Below are positions 6,678 to 15,404 of a DNA stretch of 64,000 nt, in pieces. Made by a program: the position numbers and the translations under genes. The notes below the pieces were generated by a model. That model did no database searches, was not told the DNA's origin, and saw nothing but the letters and a program-made list of their open reading frames with translations. Source of the stretch: Halomonas sp. GT (GTDB lineage: Bacteria > Pseudomonadota > Gammaproteobacteria > Pseudomonadales > Halomonadaceae); the NCBI RefSeq assembly GCF_002082565.1, contig NZ_CP020562.1, forward strand, positions 3,162,001-3,226,000, in the 5' to 3' direction. The stretch's first letter is position 1, and the number at the start of each line of letters is the position of its first letter.

Positions 6678-9272
6678 TCATGCGGCAGCAGTCGCTGACG
6701 TGTTGTTACGACGCCGGCGCTGCATCAATACAATCAGCCCAAAGACCAGGAACGCAGGAATCCACATCAGCTCTTTAGTCCAACGGTCAACAGGAGCCAA
6801 CACCTCGATGATTTCTTGATCGAAGTCCAGGCCAAGATCCGCTGCCGTGCTGCCGAAGGCCACCATGTCGACCACGGCCCGCTCATCTTCGATCAGCAGC
6901 TCTAGCCCCAGGTTCTCCAGGCGCTCCTCACCCGTCTGCCCTTCAGGCACAGGCAGGATCATGTAGGTGGTAAGCGGGTCACCGAAGTCATCTTCACCGC
7001 GGATCTGCAGCCGCAGCGTGCTCTCCTCGTCGACATCACCCAGCGTCTGGACGAATTGTGATGGCGGCACCGACTCATAGGGATCATGGATCATGTCCAT
7101 CCAGAACCCCGGGCGGAACAGCGTGAACGCAACCAGCAGCATCAGGATCGATTCATACCAGCGGTTACGCACGATCATGAATCCCTGGGTGCCAGCAGCG
7201 AAGATCAGCATCGCGATCGTCGATATGATGAAGATCAGGATGCCCTGCAGGAAGCTCACGTCGATCAGCAGCAGGTCGGTGTTGAAGATGAACAGGAACG
7301 GTAACGCTGCGGTCCGCAAGCTGTAATAGAAGGCCTGAAAACCGGTCCGTATCGGGTCTCCCCCAGAGACCGCCGCTGCCGCGAAAGAGGCAAGCCCCAC
7401 CGGTGGTGTCACATCGGCCATAATGCCGAAATAGAACACGAACAGGTGAACGGCGATTAGCGGCACCAGCAGACCGTTCTGTTCACCGAGCTGCACGATC
7501 ACCGGGGCGAGCAGTGCCGACACCACGATGTAGTTGGCGGTGGTGGGCAGCCCCATGCCAAGGATCAGGCTGAGCACTGCTGTCAACAGCAGGATCAGCA
7601 TCAGGTTCCCCATAGAGAGGATCTCCACCACATCGGCCAGCACCAGGCCCACACCAGTCTGGGAAACCGCGCCAACGATGATGCCGGCTGTCGCGGTGGC
7701 GATACCGATGCCGATCATGTTGCGGGCACCGGTCACCAAGCCACTCCACAGATCAAGGACACCCGCACGGATATCCTCGGCCAACTCGCTCTGTCCGCGG
7801 AAGATTGCCGTGATGGGCCGCTGGGTCAGGATGATGAAAACCATGAACACCGTGGCCCAGAATGCTGACAGCCCAGGCGACAAGCGTTCCACCATCAGGC
7901 ACCACACCAACACGATCACCGGCAGAATAAACTGCAGCCCGACCATCACTGTTGGCCGAGTCTGGGGCAACTTGAAGATCGGCTCATTCGGATCATCGAG
8001 TTCGAGCTCCGGGTAGCCTGCAGCCACCTTGAGCAGTGCGATGTAGATCACCGCCAGAGCCACACTCACCACCCAAGGCGTGGCGGAGCCCAGAACGGGT
8101 TTTAACCACCCCAGGCCGTAGTAGACCACCAGCGCCGTTACCATCATCAGCAACAAACCGCCCAAAAAGCCGATCACCTTGCGCACCAGCGGCTTGGGTG
8201 GGTTGCTGGTTGGCAAGCCCTGCAGGTTGGCCTTCATGGCCTCGAGATGGACGATATAGATCAAGGCGATGTAGGAAATCAGTGCCGGCAGGAAGGCATG
8301 CTTGATGACCTCCACATAGGAGATACCGACATATTCGACCATCAGGAAGGCCGCGGCCCCCATCACGGGGGGCATGATCTGCCCGTTGACAGAGGAGGCC
8401 ACCTCGACGGCACCCGCCTTTTCGGCGGAAAAACCGACGCGTTTCATCATCGGCACGGTGAAAGTACCGGTAGTTACCACGTTGGCAATCGAGGAGCCCG
8501 AGATCAGACCGGTCATGCCCGATGCCACCACAGCGGCCTTGGCCGGCCCTCCCTTGTAGTGGCCCAGCAACGAGAACGCCACCTTGATGAAATAGTTGCC
8601 GGCACCCGCCTTATCGAGTAAGGCACCGAACAGCACAAACAAGAATACGAAACTAGTCGATACCCCAAGGGCGATACCGAATACCCCCTGGGTAGTCAGC
8701 CATTGGTGATTAACCAGACCAAAGAGACTTACGCCCCGGTGGGAAAGAATGCCTGGCATGTAGGGCCCGGCAAGGGAATAGATAATGAAGATCGAGGCAA
8801 TGATCATCAGCGGTGGCCCAAGCGCTCGACGCGTTGCCTCAAGCAGCAACAGGAGCCCCGCCACCCCAATGATCACATCCTGTAGGATCGGTGCCCCCGG
8901 TCGTTGAGATAGCTGTTCATAAAACATGAACATATAGGCACCACAGAAGGCAGCAGCCGAGGCCAATACCCAATCCTGAATGGGAATGCGGTCGCGCGGT
9001 GAACGCTTTAGCGCTGGATAGGCCATATAGGCCAGAAACAGCGCAAAAGCTAAGTGGATAGAGCGAGCTTCAGTGGCATTAAAAACACCAAACCCCAAAA
9101 TGAAGGGCACTGGAGAAGCGATCCACAATTGAAATAGAGACCATGCCGCTGCAATGCTTACCAGAAGCTTACCGGGCATGCCGCTCGGTTTACGGGCTCC
9201 CGTGTCACTGGAGGCTACCATATCCTCCAAGTCTACTCCGGCTCCCGAAGGTCTATTCTTATCTTCAGTCAT
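6678..9272 (-). CDS. TRAP transporter fused permease (DctQ-DctM, TAXI type)
   Basis: An 864-residue inner-membrane permease that fuses the small 4-helix and large 12-helix TRAP subunits and uses an ion gradient to import a solute captured by the periplasmic receptor. The N-terminus is hydrophilic (about 1-30). The small-subunit-like part spans about 33-170. The large-subunit part spans about 180-700, with signatures such as SGMTGLISGSSIANV, GQIMPPVMGAAAFL and GMGLPTTANY. A soluble periplasmic region resembling DUF3394 lies at about 720-830, followed by one last helix and an Arg-rich tail. The soluble region ends in a PDZ-like segment. The stop codon touches the downstream usp reading frame. 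The substrate is unknown; TAXI systems often take dicarboxylates or amino acids. Confidence 0.93.
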   Translation of the reverse strand: MTEDKNRPSGAGVDLEDMVASSDTGARKPSGMPGKLLVSIAAAWSLFQLWIASPVPFILGFGVFNATEARSIHLAFALFLAYMAYPALKRSPRDRIPIQDWVLASAAAFCGAYMFMFYEQLSQRPGAPILQDVIIGVAGLLLLLEATRRALGPPLMIIASIFIIYSLAGPYMPGILSHRGVSLFGLVNHQWLTTQGVFGIALGVSTSFVFLFVLFGALLDKAGAGNYFIKVAFSLLGHYKGGPAKAAVVASGMTGLISGSSIANVVTTGTFTVPMMKRVGFSAEKAGAVEVASSVNGQIMPPVMGAAAFLMVEYVGISYVEVIKHAFLPALISYIALIYIVHLEAMKANLQGLPTSNPPKPLVRKVIGFLGGLLLMMVTALVVYYGLGWLKPVLGSATPWVVSVALAVIYIALLKVAAGYPELELDDPNEPIFKLPQTRPTVMVGLQFILPVIVLVWCLMVERLSPGLSAFWATVFMVFIILTQRPITAIFRGQSELAEDIRAGVLDLWSGLVTGARNMIGIGIATATAGIIVGAVSQTGVGLVLADVVEILSMGNLMLILLLTAVLSLILGMGLPTTANYIVVSALLAPVIVQLGEQNGLLVPLIAVHLFVFYFGIMADVTPPVGLASFAAAAVSGGDPIRTGFQAFYYSLRTAALPFLFIFNTDLLLIDVSFLQGILIFIISTIAMLIFAAGTQGFMIVRNRWYESILMLLVAFTLFRPGFWMDMIHDPYESVPPSQFVQTLGDVDEESTLRLQIRGEDDFGDPLTTYMILPVPEGQTGEERLENLGLELLIEDERAVVDMVAFGSTAADLGLDFDQEIIEVLAPVDRWTKELMWIPAFLVFGLIVLMQRRRRNNTSATAAA

Positions 9273-9343
9273 ATGCCTGCCCTTCTCCGAGACGATTGAC
9301 GCATAATTGCCATATCGAAATGCCCTATAAACATTCTAAACTA

Positions 9344-9376
9344 AAATGCGCGGTACCCTGGGGTAGCCGCGCATTT
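9344..9376 (-). terminator. Hairpin between TAXI receptor and permease genes (attenuator or processing site)
   Basis: A 10-base stem (9344-9353 with 9367-9376) whose loop can pair further (TACCC with GGGTA). It follows the receptor gene by 34 bases and precedes the permease start by about 70 bases. The T tract on the minus strand is weak, so partial termination or protection of the receptor mRNA is more likely than full termination. Confidence 0.65.
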
Positions 9377-9409
9377 CTTACCAAGGTAACAGTACGTCAA
9401 GCTATACGG

Positions 9410-10384
9410 TTACTCGATCCAGCCTTGTTCACGGTAGTAACGGGCGGCACCTTCATGCAGTGGCGCCGACAGACCAGAGGTCACCATGTCTTCGGGGTCG
9501 AGGTTCTCGAAGGCCGGGTGCAGGCGCTTAAAGCGATCGAAGTTATCGAATACCGCCTTGACGGTCTGGTAGATGATGTCTTCATCGGTCTCCGCGGTGG
9601 TCACGAAGGTCGCTGCGACGCCGAAAGTTTCGACGTCTTCGTCATTACCTTTGTACAATCCACCTGGAATGACCGACATGGAATAGTACGGGAACTCGTC
9701 AACGATTCCCTGAACCGTCTCATCGTTGAGAGGTACCAGATGCGAATCAACGGTGGTGGTCGCTTCCTGGATGGCCCCATTGGGGTGACCCACGACATAG
9801 GCCATAGCGTCGATGTTGTTGTCAGCAAGCGCGGCAGCCATTTCGGCGGCATCAAGCTGAGACGCTAACGAGAAAGAGTCCTCGGTCCAACCTTTCGCCC
9901 TCATCACCACTTCCATGGTGTTGCGCTGCCCGGAGCCTGGGTTGCCGATATTGACGCGCTTACCTTCCAGGTCATCAAGCGTTTCGATTCCCGAGTCAGC
10001 ACGCGCAAGCAGAGTCAAAGGCTCACCGTGTACACGGAATACCGCGCGCAGGTCTTCATAGGCCTCGCCTTCGAAATTGCCGGTGCCATTGTAAGCTTGG
10101 TACTGGACATCCGACTGAGCAACGCCCATGTCCAATTCGCCAGACTTGATACCATTAATATTGGCGACAGATCCACCTGTGGAAGGAGCATTACATTTGA
10201 TATCTGCGTCTTCCAGACGGTTCACCAATCGACAGATCGACTGACCGACTACGTAGTACACACCTGTTTGGCCACCGGTGCCGATAGTGATGAAGCGTTC
10301 CTGTGCAACCGCCGGGGATGCAAATGTTGCGGCCGCAATCAGCGCGCCAGAGAAGGCGGCAGTGGAAAATACATGGCGTTTCAT
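9410..10384 (-). CDS. TAXI-family TRAP transporter solute receptor
   Basis: A 324-residue periplasmic binding protein. The ATG at 10384 is preferred over the GTG two codons upstream because AGAGG lies in good register before it. A signal peptide (about 1-27) ends at SPAVAQ. The mature start RFITIGTGGQTGVYYVVG is the hallmark of the TAXI (TRAP-associated extracytoplasmic immunogenic) family. The family motif NIGNPGSGQRNTMEVV follows in the middle. It delivers the substrate to the fused permease encoded next. The hairpin after the gene would allow more receptor than permease to be made. The ligand cannot be read from the sequence. Confidence 0.93.
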   Translation of the reverse strand: MKRHVFSTAAFSGALIAAATFASPAVAQERFITIGTGGQTGVYYVVGQSICRLVNRLEDADIKCNAPSTGGSVANINGIKSGELDMGVAQSDVQYQAYNGTGNFEGEAYEDLRAVFRVHGEPLTLLARADSGIETLDDLEGKRVNIGNPGSGQRNTMEVVMRAKGWTEDSFSLASQLDAAEMAAALADNNIDAMAYVVGHPNGAIQEATTTVDSHLVPLNDETVQGIVDEFPYYSMSVIPGGLYKGNDEDVETFGVAATFVTTAETDEDIIYQTVKAVFDNFDRFKRLHPAFENLDPEDMVTSGLSAPLHEGAARYYREQGWIE

Positions 10385-10811
10385 GGACACACCTCTTTAT
10401 CTTGATGTTGTGAGCGTTATACGCTTTAACTCCACCTGCTGAACGATTCCCTCAGGTGTTTTTTTGCCAAAACGTTTTCAAGACAATCTGTTATCAACGT
10501 CGACTAATACAGCCGACACTTACTACTTTAGCGAAAAAAAACATACTTGGCGAAATACACAGCAAGTCATGACTGATATAGCGCCCCTACACATCCTAGT
10601 GCTTGCAATTAAGTCCTACTGTTCAACAGATACACTTAATGCTTAGAGACAATGCCCTATAGATGACATTGCCTACCACAAGCAGCTCAGACAACAAACT
10701 TAGATTACCGATGAATTACGTTTAGTTACCGTTAATAGCCATGCCGTATTCGCATAGCGTATAGCGGATTGAACATCTTATGGCGAATTACGTCCGGCAT
10801 AGGCTTGTGTT
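10385..10811. other. Non-coding spacer between two TRAP operons
   Basis: About 430 A/T-rich bases without a convincing gene. It contains the promoter of the minus-strand TAXI operon and the trailer of the DctM gene. I find no strong hairpin or clear operator; small open frames here lack ribosome-binding sites. Confidence 0.5.
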
Positions 10812-12113
10812 TTAGATGTTATAGCCGAGTACCGATGGCAGCCACAGCGCAATACTTGGAAAAATGGCAACAAGAGCGAGTGCGCCCCCCATCGCCAAAA
10901 CAAACAGCAAGGCCCAACCCAAGGTCTCTTCCAAACGGATTTTGGCAACCTCTGTCGTTACCATTAAATTCACCGCAACCGGCGGGGTAAATTGTCCAAT
11001 CGCAATATTCATGGCTAGCAGAATACCGAACCAAACCGGGTTCCATTCAAAGTGCTGCATGACGGGGATCAGCACTGGCATCATGATGAGATAGATAGAA
11101 ATAGCGTCAAGCAGCATGCCAGCGACCAAAACCGCTAGCATCACAAGCACCAGCAACAAAGCACCGTTGTCGGTTAAGCCAATAATCCACTCTGCCAAAT
11201 GGCGGAAAGTCCCCAGCATGGTACCGGCCCAAGCAAAAATACCTGCCAGGGCAATAATCAACATCACCACTCCAGAAATAATCGCGGCCTCTCCTAACAA
11301 CTCCCATAGGTCACGTAACGAAAGCTCTTTCGTCAAAAACAGCCCCACGATAGTGCCATAGGCAACCGCTACTACGGCAGCTTCTGTCGGGGTAAACAGG
11401 CCTGAGCGCAACCCTCCTAAAATGAGCACAGGAGCAAACAAGGCGGGCAACGCCTGCCTAAACGTCGCACGCACGGTCAAGGTTTCAGCGCCTGCTACCG
11501 GTGTTCCTTCCCAGCCGAAACGCTTAGCGACAATCATCGCAGGCACCAGCAGCGCTAGCCCCGCCAAAATGCCGGGAAAAAGTCCTGCAGCAAATAACGC
11601 GCGCAGATCGACACCAGGCACCACAATCGAGTAAAGAATTAGTGCCACAGAAGGAGGGATTAAAATAGCGGTGGATGCTGATGCTGCAATGAGTGTTGCG
11701 GAAAATGGCTTTGGATAGCCCGCTTTCGTCATACTTGGCAGCATTACCATAGCCACTGCCGCTGCATCCGCTGGGCCTGACCCACTCATGCCCCCCATAA
11801 TCATGCACACCAACACAGCGACGAGTGCCAGGCCGCCATGGCGAGGCCCAATAAGTGCCTGCGCAAAGCGTACCAAACGTAGCGCCACACCAGAGCGCTC
11901 AAAAATCAGTCCAGTCAGTATGAAGAGCGGTATCGCAATCAAAGGGTACTTGGCGATGCTGTTATAGGTATTCGTGCCTAACGTTGCCAGCATATCGGGA
12001 GAAAGCCCAGCGACAATACCCACCGAGCCAGCTAACGCAAGCGAAAATGCCACTGGCACACCCGCTATTAAAAACCCGGCAAAGGCGAGAATCATCCAGA
12101 CATCAGGCGTCAT
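10812..12113 (-). CDS. dctM: TRAP transporter large permease (DctM type)
   Basis: A 433-residue inner-membrane protein with about 12 hydrophobic helices, the substrate-translocating subunit of a tripartite TRAP importer. It shows the family pattern: ALAGSVGIVAG near the N-terminus, GMSGSGPADAAAVAMVMLPS at about 105-130, and MNIAIGQFTPPVAVNLMV near the C-terminus. Its start overlaps the small-permease gene by 11 bases, so the two are translationally coupled. It works with the receptor encoded at 12645-13655. The substrate is probably a carboxylate, by family; nothing more specific is visible. Confidence 0.93.
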   Translation of the reverse strand: MTPDVWMILAFAGFLIAGVPVAFSLALAGSVGIVAGLSPDMLATLGTNTYNSIAKYPLIAIPLFILTGLIFERSGVALRLVRFAQALIGPRHGGLALVAVLVCMIMGGMSGSGPADAAAVAMVMLPSMTKAGYPKPFSATLIAASASTAILIPPSVALILYSIVVPGVDLRALFAAGLFPGILAGLALLVPAMIVAKRFGWEGTPVAGAETLTVRATFRQALPALFAPVLILGGLRSGLFTPTEAAVVAVAYGTIVGLFLTKELSLRDLWELLGEAAIISGVVMLIIALAGIFAWAGTMLGTFRHLAEWIIGLTDNGALLLVLVMLAVLVAGMLLDAISIYLIMMPVLIPVMQHFEWNPVWFGILLAMNIAIGQFTPPVAVNLMVTTEVAKIRLEETLGWALLFVLAMGGALALVAIFPSIALWLPSVLGYNI

Positions 12114-12582
12114 TATTTAGCCCTCCGCTCAATCGATCTCGGGTTTGCTGAACAAGACGCCATACCATGGCAACTGACAATATCGGAAGCCATACCAAGT
12201 ACCACCACTGGGGCAACCCTAACCCTGGCGAGAGCGACTCCCATTGGTACTCCTGCCAGGCTAGTTTTCCACCATACCAAGTAATCAAGCCTAAGACGGC
12301 TAACCCGCATAAAGCTTGAAAAAAGATAAGTGCAGTGCGCCAGCGCCCTGGTAATGCCCTCTCCAAAAAACCGATACGAATATGGCGGTTTCGCCTAAGC
12401 GCCACCGACGCCCCAGCAAACGTCAGCACTACCAGCAAAAATACGGAAAATTCTTCAGTAAACGAAAATGAGCCGCCTGTCAGGTAACGTGTGACTACAT
12501 TTCCCAAACTAATCAACGAAATAATAATAAGTGACAGCGCGCCCAGCCAGCGCTCAGGGCGTGCATCGGGAAAGCCTTTCAT
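12103..12582 (-). CDS. dctQ: TRAP transporter small permease (DctQ type)
   Basis: A 159-residue protein with four membrane helices (about 15-35, 48-66, 85-105 and 128-146), the usual size for DctQ. The central segment SFTEEFSVFLLVVLTFAGAS, and the RRNRHIR after it, match the conserved heart of the family. It pairs with the DctM subunit encoded immediately downstream with overlapping codons. A terminator-like hairpin stands between it and the receptor gene, which probably lowers its expression relative to the receptor. Confidence 0.9.
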   Translation of the reverse strand: MKGFPDARPERWLGALSLIIISLISLGNVVTRYLTGGSFSFTEEFSVFLLVVLTFAGASVALRRNRHIRIGFLERALPGRWRTALIFFQALCGLAVLGLITWYGGKLAWQEYQWESLSPGLGLPQWWYLVWLPILSVAMVWRLVQQTRDRLSGGLNNDA

Positions 12583-12602
12583 GGCAGCCTCATAACAAAA
12601 AG

Positions 12603-12625
12603 CTACCGGCCATAAAGGCCGGTAG
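12603..12625 (-). terminator. Terminator-like hairpin between dctP and dctQM
   Basis: A 9-base G/C-rich perfect stem (12603-12611 with 12617-12625) and 5-base loop, followed on the minus strand by CTTTTTG. It sits between the receptor stop (12645) and the DctQ start (12582). As dctQ has little room for its own promoter, read-through is expected: partial termination that favours the receptor. Confidence 0.75.
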
Positions 12626-12644
12626 TTAAAATACTAAGGAGTTA

Positions 12645-13655
12645 TTAACGTGCGTCGATAGCCGACTGAGCAGCATTTACCACGTCTTCGCCAATACGCG
12701 GCGCCCATTTTTCATACACGGACTGAGTGGCTTCAACAAAGGCTTGGTATTGCTCATCGGTTAATTCGGTAACCGTAACACCGCGCTCTTGAATGGCCGT
12801 CAGGCGTTCGCTTTCTTCCTCGCGCGTCATGGCAATTTCCCACTCCCCCGCTTCAATGGCCGTTTCGCGCAACAGCACTTGCTGCTCTTCATCGAGCGAC
12901 TGCCATACCTGCTGGTTTACCGCAAAAATCAGCGGATCGTTCATGTAGTTCCAGAGCGTTAAATGTACCTGTCCCACCTGATCGATACGCGCAACGTCAA
13001 ATACTGAAAGCGGATTTTCTTGCCCATCAACCGCACCAGTGGTCAATGCTGGCTGGGCATCTGTCCAGCTCATTTGCGTAGGGTCTGCTCCAAGGGCAGA
13101 AAAAGTATCCTGAAACAGCGGTGAACCAACCACGCGAATTTTCAGGCCATCCAAATCTTCAGGCTGACTAATCGGCCCACGGGAGTTCGAAACTTGCCGA
13201 AAGCCATTTTCGCCCCAGGCCAATGGCATCACACCACGTGATTCAATCGCCGCAAAAACCAACTCCCCTGCATCTCCACCGGTCACGGCATCCACAGCAG
13301 CTTCATCGGGAATAAAGAATGGTAAAGAGAATAAATTCAGTTCAGGAACCTGAGGCGACCAGTTAATCGTCGAGCCTACCGCAGCATCAATTAGCCCCGA
13401 ACGCATGGCCGAAAACTCACGAGTTTGGTCACCGGAAACCAACTGAGAGTTCGGGTAAACCCGCAGCGTTAGTTCTCCACCACTGCGCTCTTCCACCAAC
13501 TCCGCCCACTTTTCCGCCGCCTGCCCCCATGGGAAAGCATCAGATAAAACAGTGGAAACAGAGAGTTCACGTGCTTGTGCAGAGAAAGAAGCCGAGAGTA
13601 AGGCCGCACCAGCTAAGCCTACCGTTAAACGAGCCATAGAGCGTGTCAGCGTCAT
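12645..13655 (-). CDS. dctP: TRAP transporter solute receptor (DctP type)
   Basis: A 336-residue periplasmic receptor with a clear signal peptide (MTLTRSMARLTVGLAGAALL then ASFSAQA, cleavage near 28). The DctP family features are present: a helical ligand-closing region and the strand LDGLKIRVVGSPLFQDTFSALGADP (about 168-192), where the Arg that anchors carboxylate ligands normally sits (KIRVVGSP). The family QENPLSVF-type segment (GAVDGQENPLSVF) follows. It is first in the dctPQM operon. The ligand is likely an organic acid by the conserved Arg, but the identity is open. Confidence 0.93.
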   Translation of the reverse strand: MTLTRSMARLTVGLAGAALLSASFSAQARELSVSTVLSDAFPWGQAAEKWAELVEERSGGELTLRVYPNSQLVSGDQTREFSAMRSGLIDAAVGSTINWSPQVPELNLFSLPFFIPDEAAVDAVTGGDAGELVFAAIESRGVMPLAWGENGFRQVSNSRGPISQPEDLDGLKIRVVGSPLFQDTFSALGADPTQMSWTDAQPALTTGAVDGQENPLSVFDVARIDQVGQVHLTLWNYMNDPLIFAVNQQVWQSLDEEQQVLLRETAIEAGEWEIAMTREEESERLTAIQERGVTVTELTDEQYQAFVEATQSVYEKWAPRIGEDVVNAAQSAIDAR

Positions 13656-13904
13656 TATTGTCGATCCTTTTTTATCAGTTGGTATCCAGCGATATCTATT
13701 ATCTACCCACAGTGTGCCGCTTTTTGCTACAAAATAAGCGCTAAAGCAGGCAACGCTCTATTGTAGGCACTCATGAGTTTAAAGGAAGCCGGTCGTTAGC
13801 ATTTCGCCGTTAACTGCAGATGGATGAACTCCGTGCCATTACGCTGCAGTAGCGCTTACTGATATGCTAAAGCCACTGTTAAATCGTTACCAACGGATAT
13901 CAAC

Positions 13905-14771
13905 GTGCCACTACGCGACCTGTTATTAGGCCTATTTGTCATCGCCATTTGGGCGCTGAATATCATTGTCATAAAGGTGGGTGTGGCGGAGCTACCGCCA
14001 CTACTAATGACGACCCTGCGCTTTATGCTGGTCGCTGTTCTATTGGTGCCTTTCTACCCTGTCGCTCGAGCTCAGCTGCCTTTTCTGCTCTTGCTTTCGT
14101 TTACGTTTGGCAGCCTGCATTTTGCACTGCTATTTATTGGCTTAGGCCAAGCAGAGGCAGGCACAGGCGCACTTCTGGTGCAGATGGGCACGCCTTTTGC
14201 CACGCTGCTAGCGGTGGTGTTTCTCAAAGAAAAACTGGGGGCAAAGCGCATCGCGGGGCTGTTGCTCTCTTTCGCTGGCGTCATTGTGCTGGCCGGCGGG
14301 CCAACGCTACCCTCGCCGCTGCCGCTGACCATTCTTTTGTTAAGCGCCTTAGGCTGGGCAGTTTCCCAACTGTTGATTAAGCGCGGCCCGCCTATTGCTC
14401 CATTAGCATTAGCGGGCTGGGTAGCGCTGTTTGCGATTCCCCAGGTCGCGCTAGGGTCTTGGCTGTTTGAAACTGGCCAGTGGCAAGCCATTCAACAAGC
14501 GAGTTGGCGCGGGTGGGGAGCGATGATTTACACCGCCGTGATGTCATCAATTGTTGCTTACGGCATTTGGTACGCCTTACTACGCCGCCACCCTGTGAAT
14601 CGCGTGGTGCCAATGACCTTGCTGGTACCGGTACTCGCTGTTGGCTTGGGCGCGCTATTAATGGGCGACAGCCTAGGTATCCATAAGCTGTTAGGCGGGG
14701 GCCTCGTGGTAGCCGGTATTGCCTTGATTGTACTCAACGTTGGCAAACGTCCTCCAGCAAAGCCTCTTTAG
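13905..14771 (+). CDS. eamA: EamA-like DMT superfamily exporter
   Basis: A 288-residue inner-membrane protein with ten hydrophobic helices in two EamA repeats (about 5-135 and 140-280). The opening IWALNIIVIKVGVAELPPLL and TLRFMLVA closely recall E. coli EamA, an exporter of O-acetylserine and cysteine. EamA-type function is therefore the best guess, although DMT proteins are often hard to assign. The start is a GTG with a weak ribosome-binding site (GGAT), divergent from dctP across about 250 bases. A short hairpin overlaps its stop codon. Confidence 0.82.
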   Translation: MPLRDLLLGLFVIAIWALNIIVIKVGVAELPPLLMTTLRFMLVAVLLVPFYPVARAQLPFLLLLSFTFGSLHFALLFIGLGQAEAGTGALLVQMGTPFATLLAVVFLKEKLGAKRIAGLLLSFAGVIVLAGGPTLPSPLPLTILLLSALGWAVSQLLIKRGPPIAPLALAGWVALFAIPQVALGSWLFETGQWQAIQQASWRGWGAMIYTAVMSSIVAYGIWYALLRRHPVNRVVPMTLLVPVLAVGLGALLMGDSLGIHKLLGGGLVVAGIALIVLNVGKRPPAKPL

Positions 14772-14790
14772 TACGCCGGTGTCGGCGTAC
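14771..14790 (+). terminator. Terminator-like hairpin after the EamA-like gene
   Basis: A perfect 8-base stem (14771-14778 with 14783-14790) with a GTGT loop, starting at the last base of the stop codon and followed by TGTTTC. The T tract is short, so efficiency is uncertain. Confidence 0.55.
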
Positions 14791-14796
14791 TGTTTC

Positions 14797-14880
14797 TAAG
14801 TGCCCGTTGTTATAAGTGCCTGTTGTTATAAGTGCCTGTTGTTATAAGTGCCCGTTGTTATAAGTGCTCGTTATAAATGC
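14797..14880. repeat. Tandem repeat of a 16-base unit
   Basis: Four units of TAAGTGCCYGTTGTTA (14797-14812, 14813-14828, 14829-14844, 14845-14860), differing only at one C/T position. A shortened fifth unit and a fragment run to 14880. The array fills the space between two convergent genes and ends at the DUF192 stop codon. There are no spacers, so it is not a CRISPR. Confidence 0.9.
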
Positions 14881-15404
14881 TAGGTATCAGGACGGCAAAA
14901 TCCTGCCAGCGCAGGGACTGATACGCAGTCGCCCACCTGAATACCGCGCTCAGCGAAGTAGCCTGCATTTACCTCCAGCGCAGCATGGTATGACGCACCG
15001 GCTGGATAGGTAGGACACTCTCGAGGGGTATCGGACGCACAGGGTTGCATGGTGTTAATCGCTACAATGCGCCCTTCACCGTTGATAAAAGCAATATCCA
15101 GCGGGATTAACGTGCGGTACATCCAGAAGGCGTTGCCAGCGGGCTGTTCGCTCTCGAACCGAAATAGCATGCCACGCGCTTCCGGCAGGTGCTCGCGTTC
15201 CATCAAGCCGCGCTGTCGCTGAGAAGCGGTCTCAGCCACTTCAACATCTAATCGGTGGGGGCCTTTCTGGCTGTGAATCGCCAGCGGCAATGTCGAGGCT
15301 TGGCGAGACTCACCAGCCCAAGCGCTCAACAGCGGCAACGGTAAACTCGCCGCTAGCGAAACTCCTAAAGACGTCTTCAGTAGCTGACGGCGAGTAACAG
15401 TCAT
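14880..15404 (-). CDS. DUF192 protein exported by the Tat pathway
   Basis: A 174-residue protein. Its leader has a twin-arginine motif (TRRQLLK, Arg5-Arg6), a hydrophobic stretch and an AWA cleavage region near 30, so it is probably exported folded. DUF192 occupies about 48-165, with signatures RGLMEREHLPEARGMLF, FWMYRTLIPLDIAFI and ALEVNAGYFAERGI. The biochemical function of DUF192 is unknown. Its start overlaps the end of the molybdate ABC ATPase gene by four bases, so it is translated as the last gene of the mod operon. No cofactor-binding cysteines stand out. Confidence 0.85.
   Translation of the reverse strand: MTVTRRQLLKTSLGVSLAASLPLPLLSAWAGESRQASTLPLAIHSQKGPHRLDVEVAETASQRQRGLMEREHLPEARGMLFRFESEQPAGNAFWMYRTLIPLDIAFINGEGRIVAINTMQPCASDTPRECPTYPAGASYHAALEVNAGYFAERGIQVGDCVSVPALAGFCRPDT

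Noticed and set aside
7483..7749. Arg/His-rich reading frame on the minus strand
   Set aside because: It lies wholly within the TRAP permease gene in another frame, with the composition of a shadow reading.
14797..14880. Possible CRISPR array
   Set aside because: The units are directly adjacent with no spacers and only 16 bases long. No cas gene is nearby.
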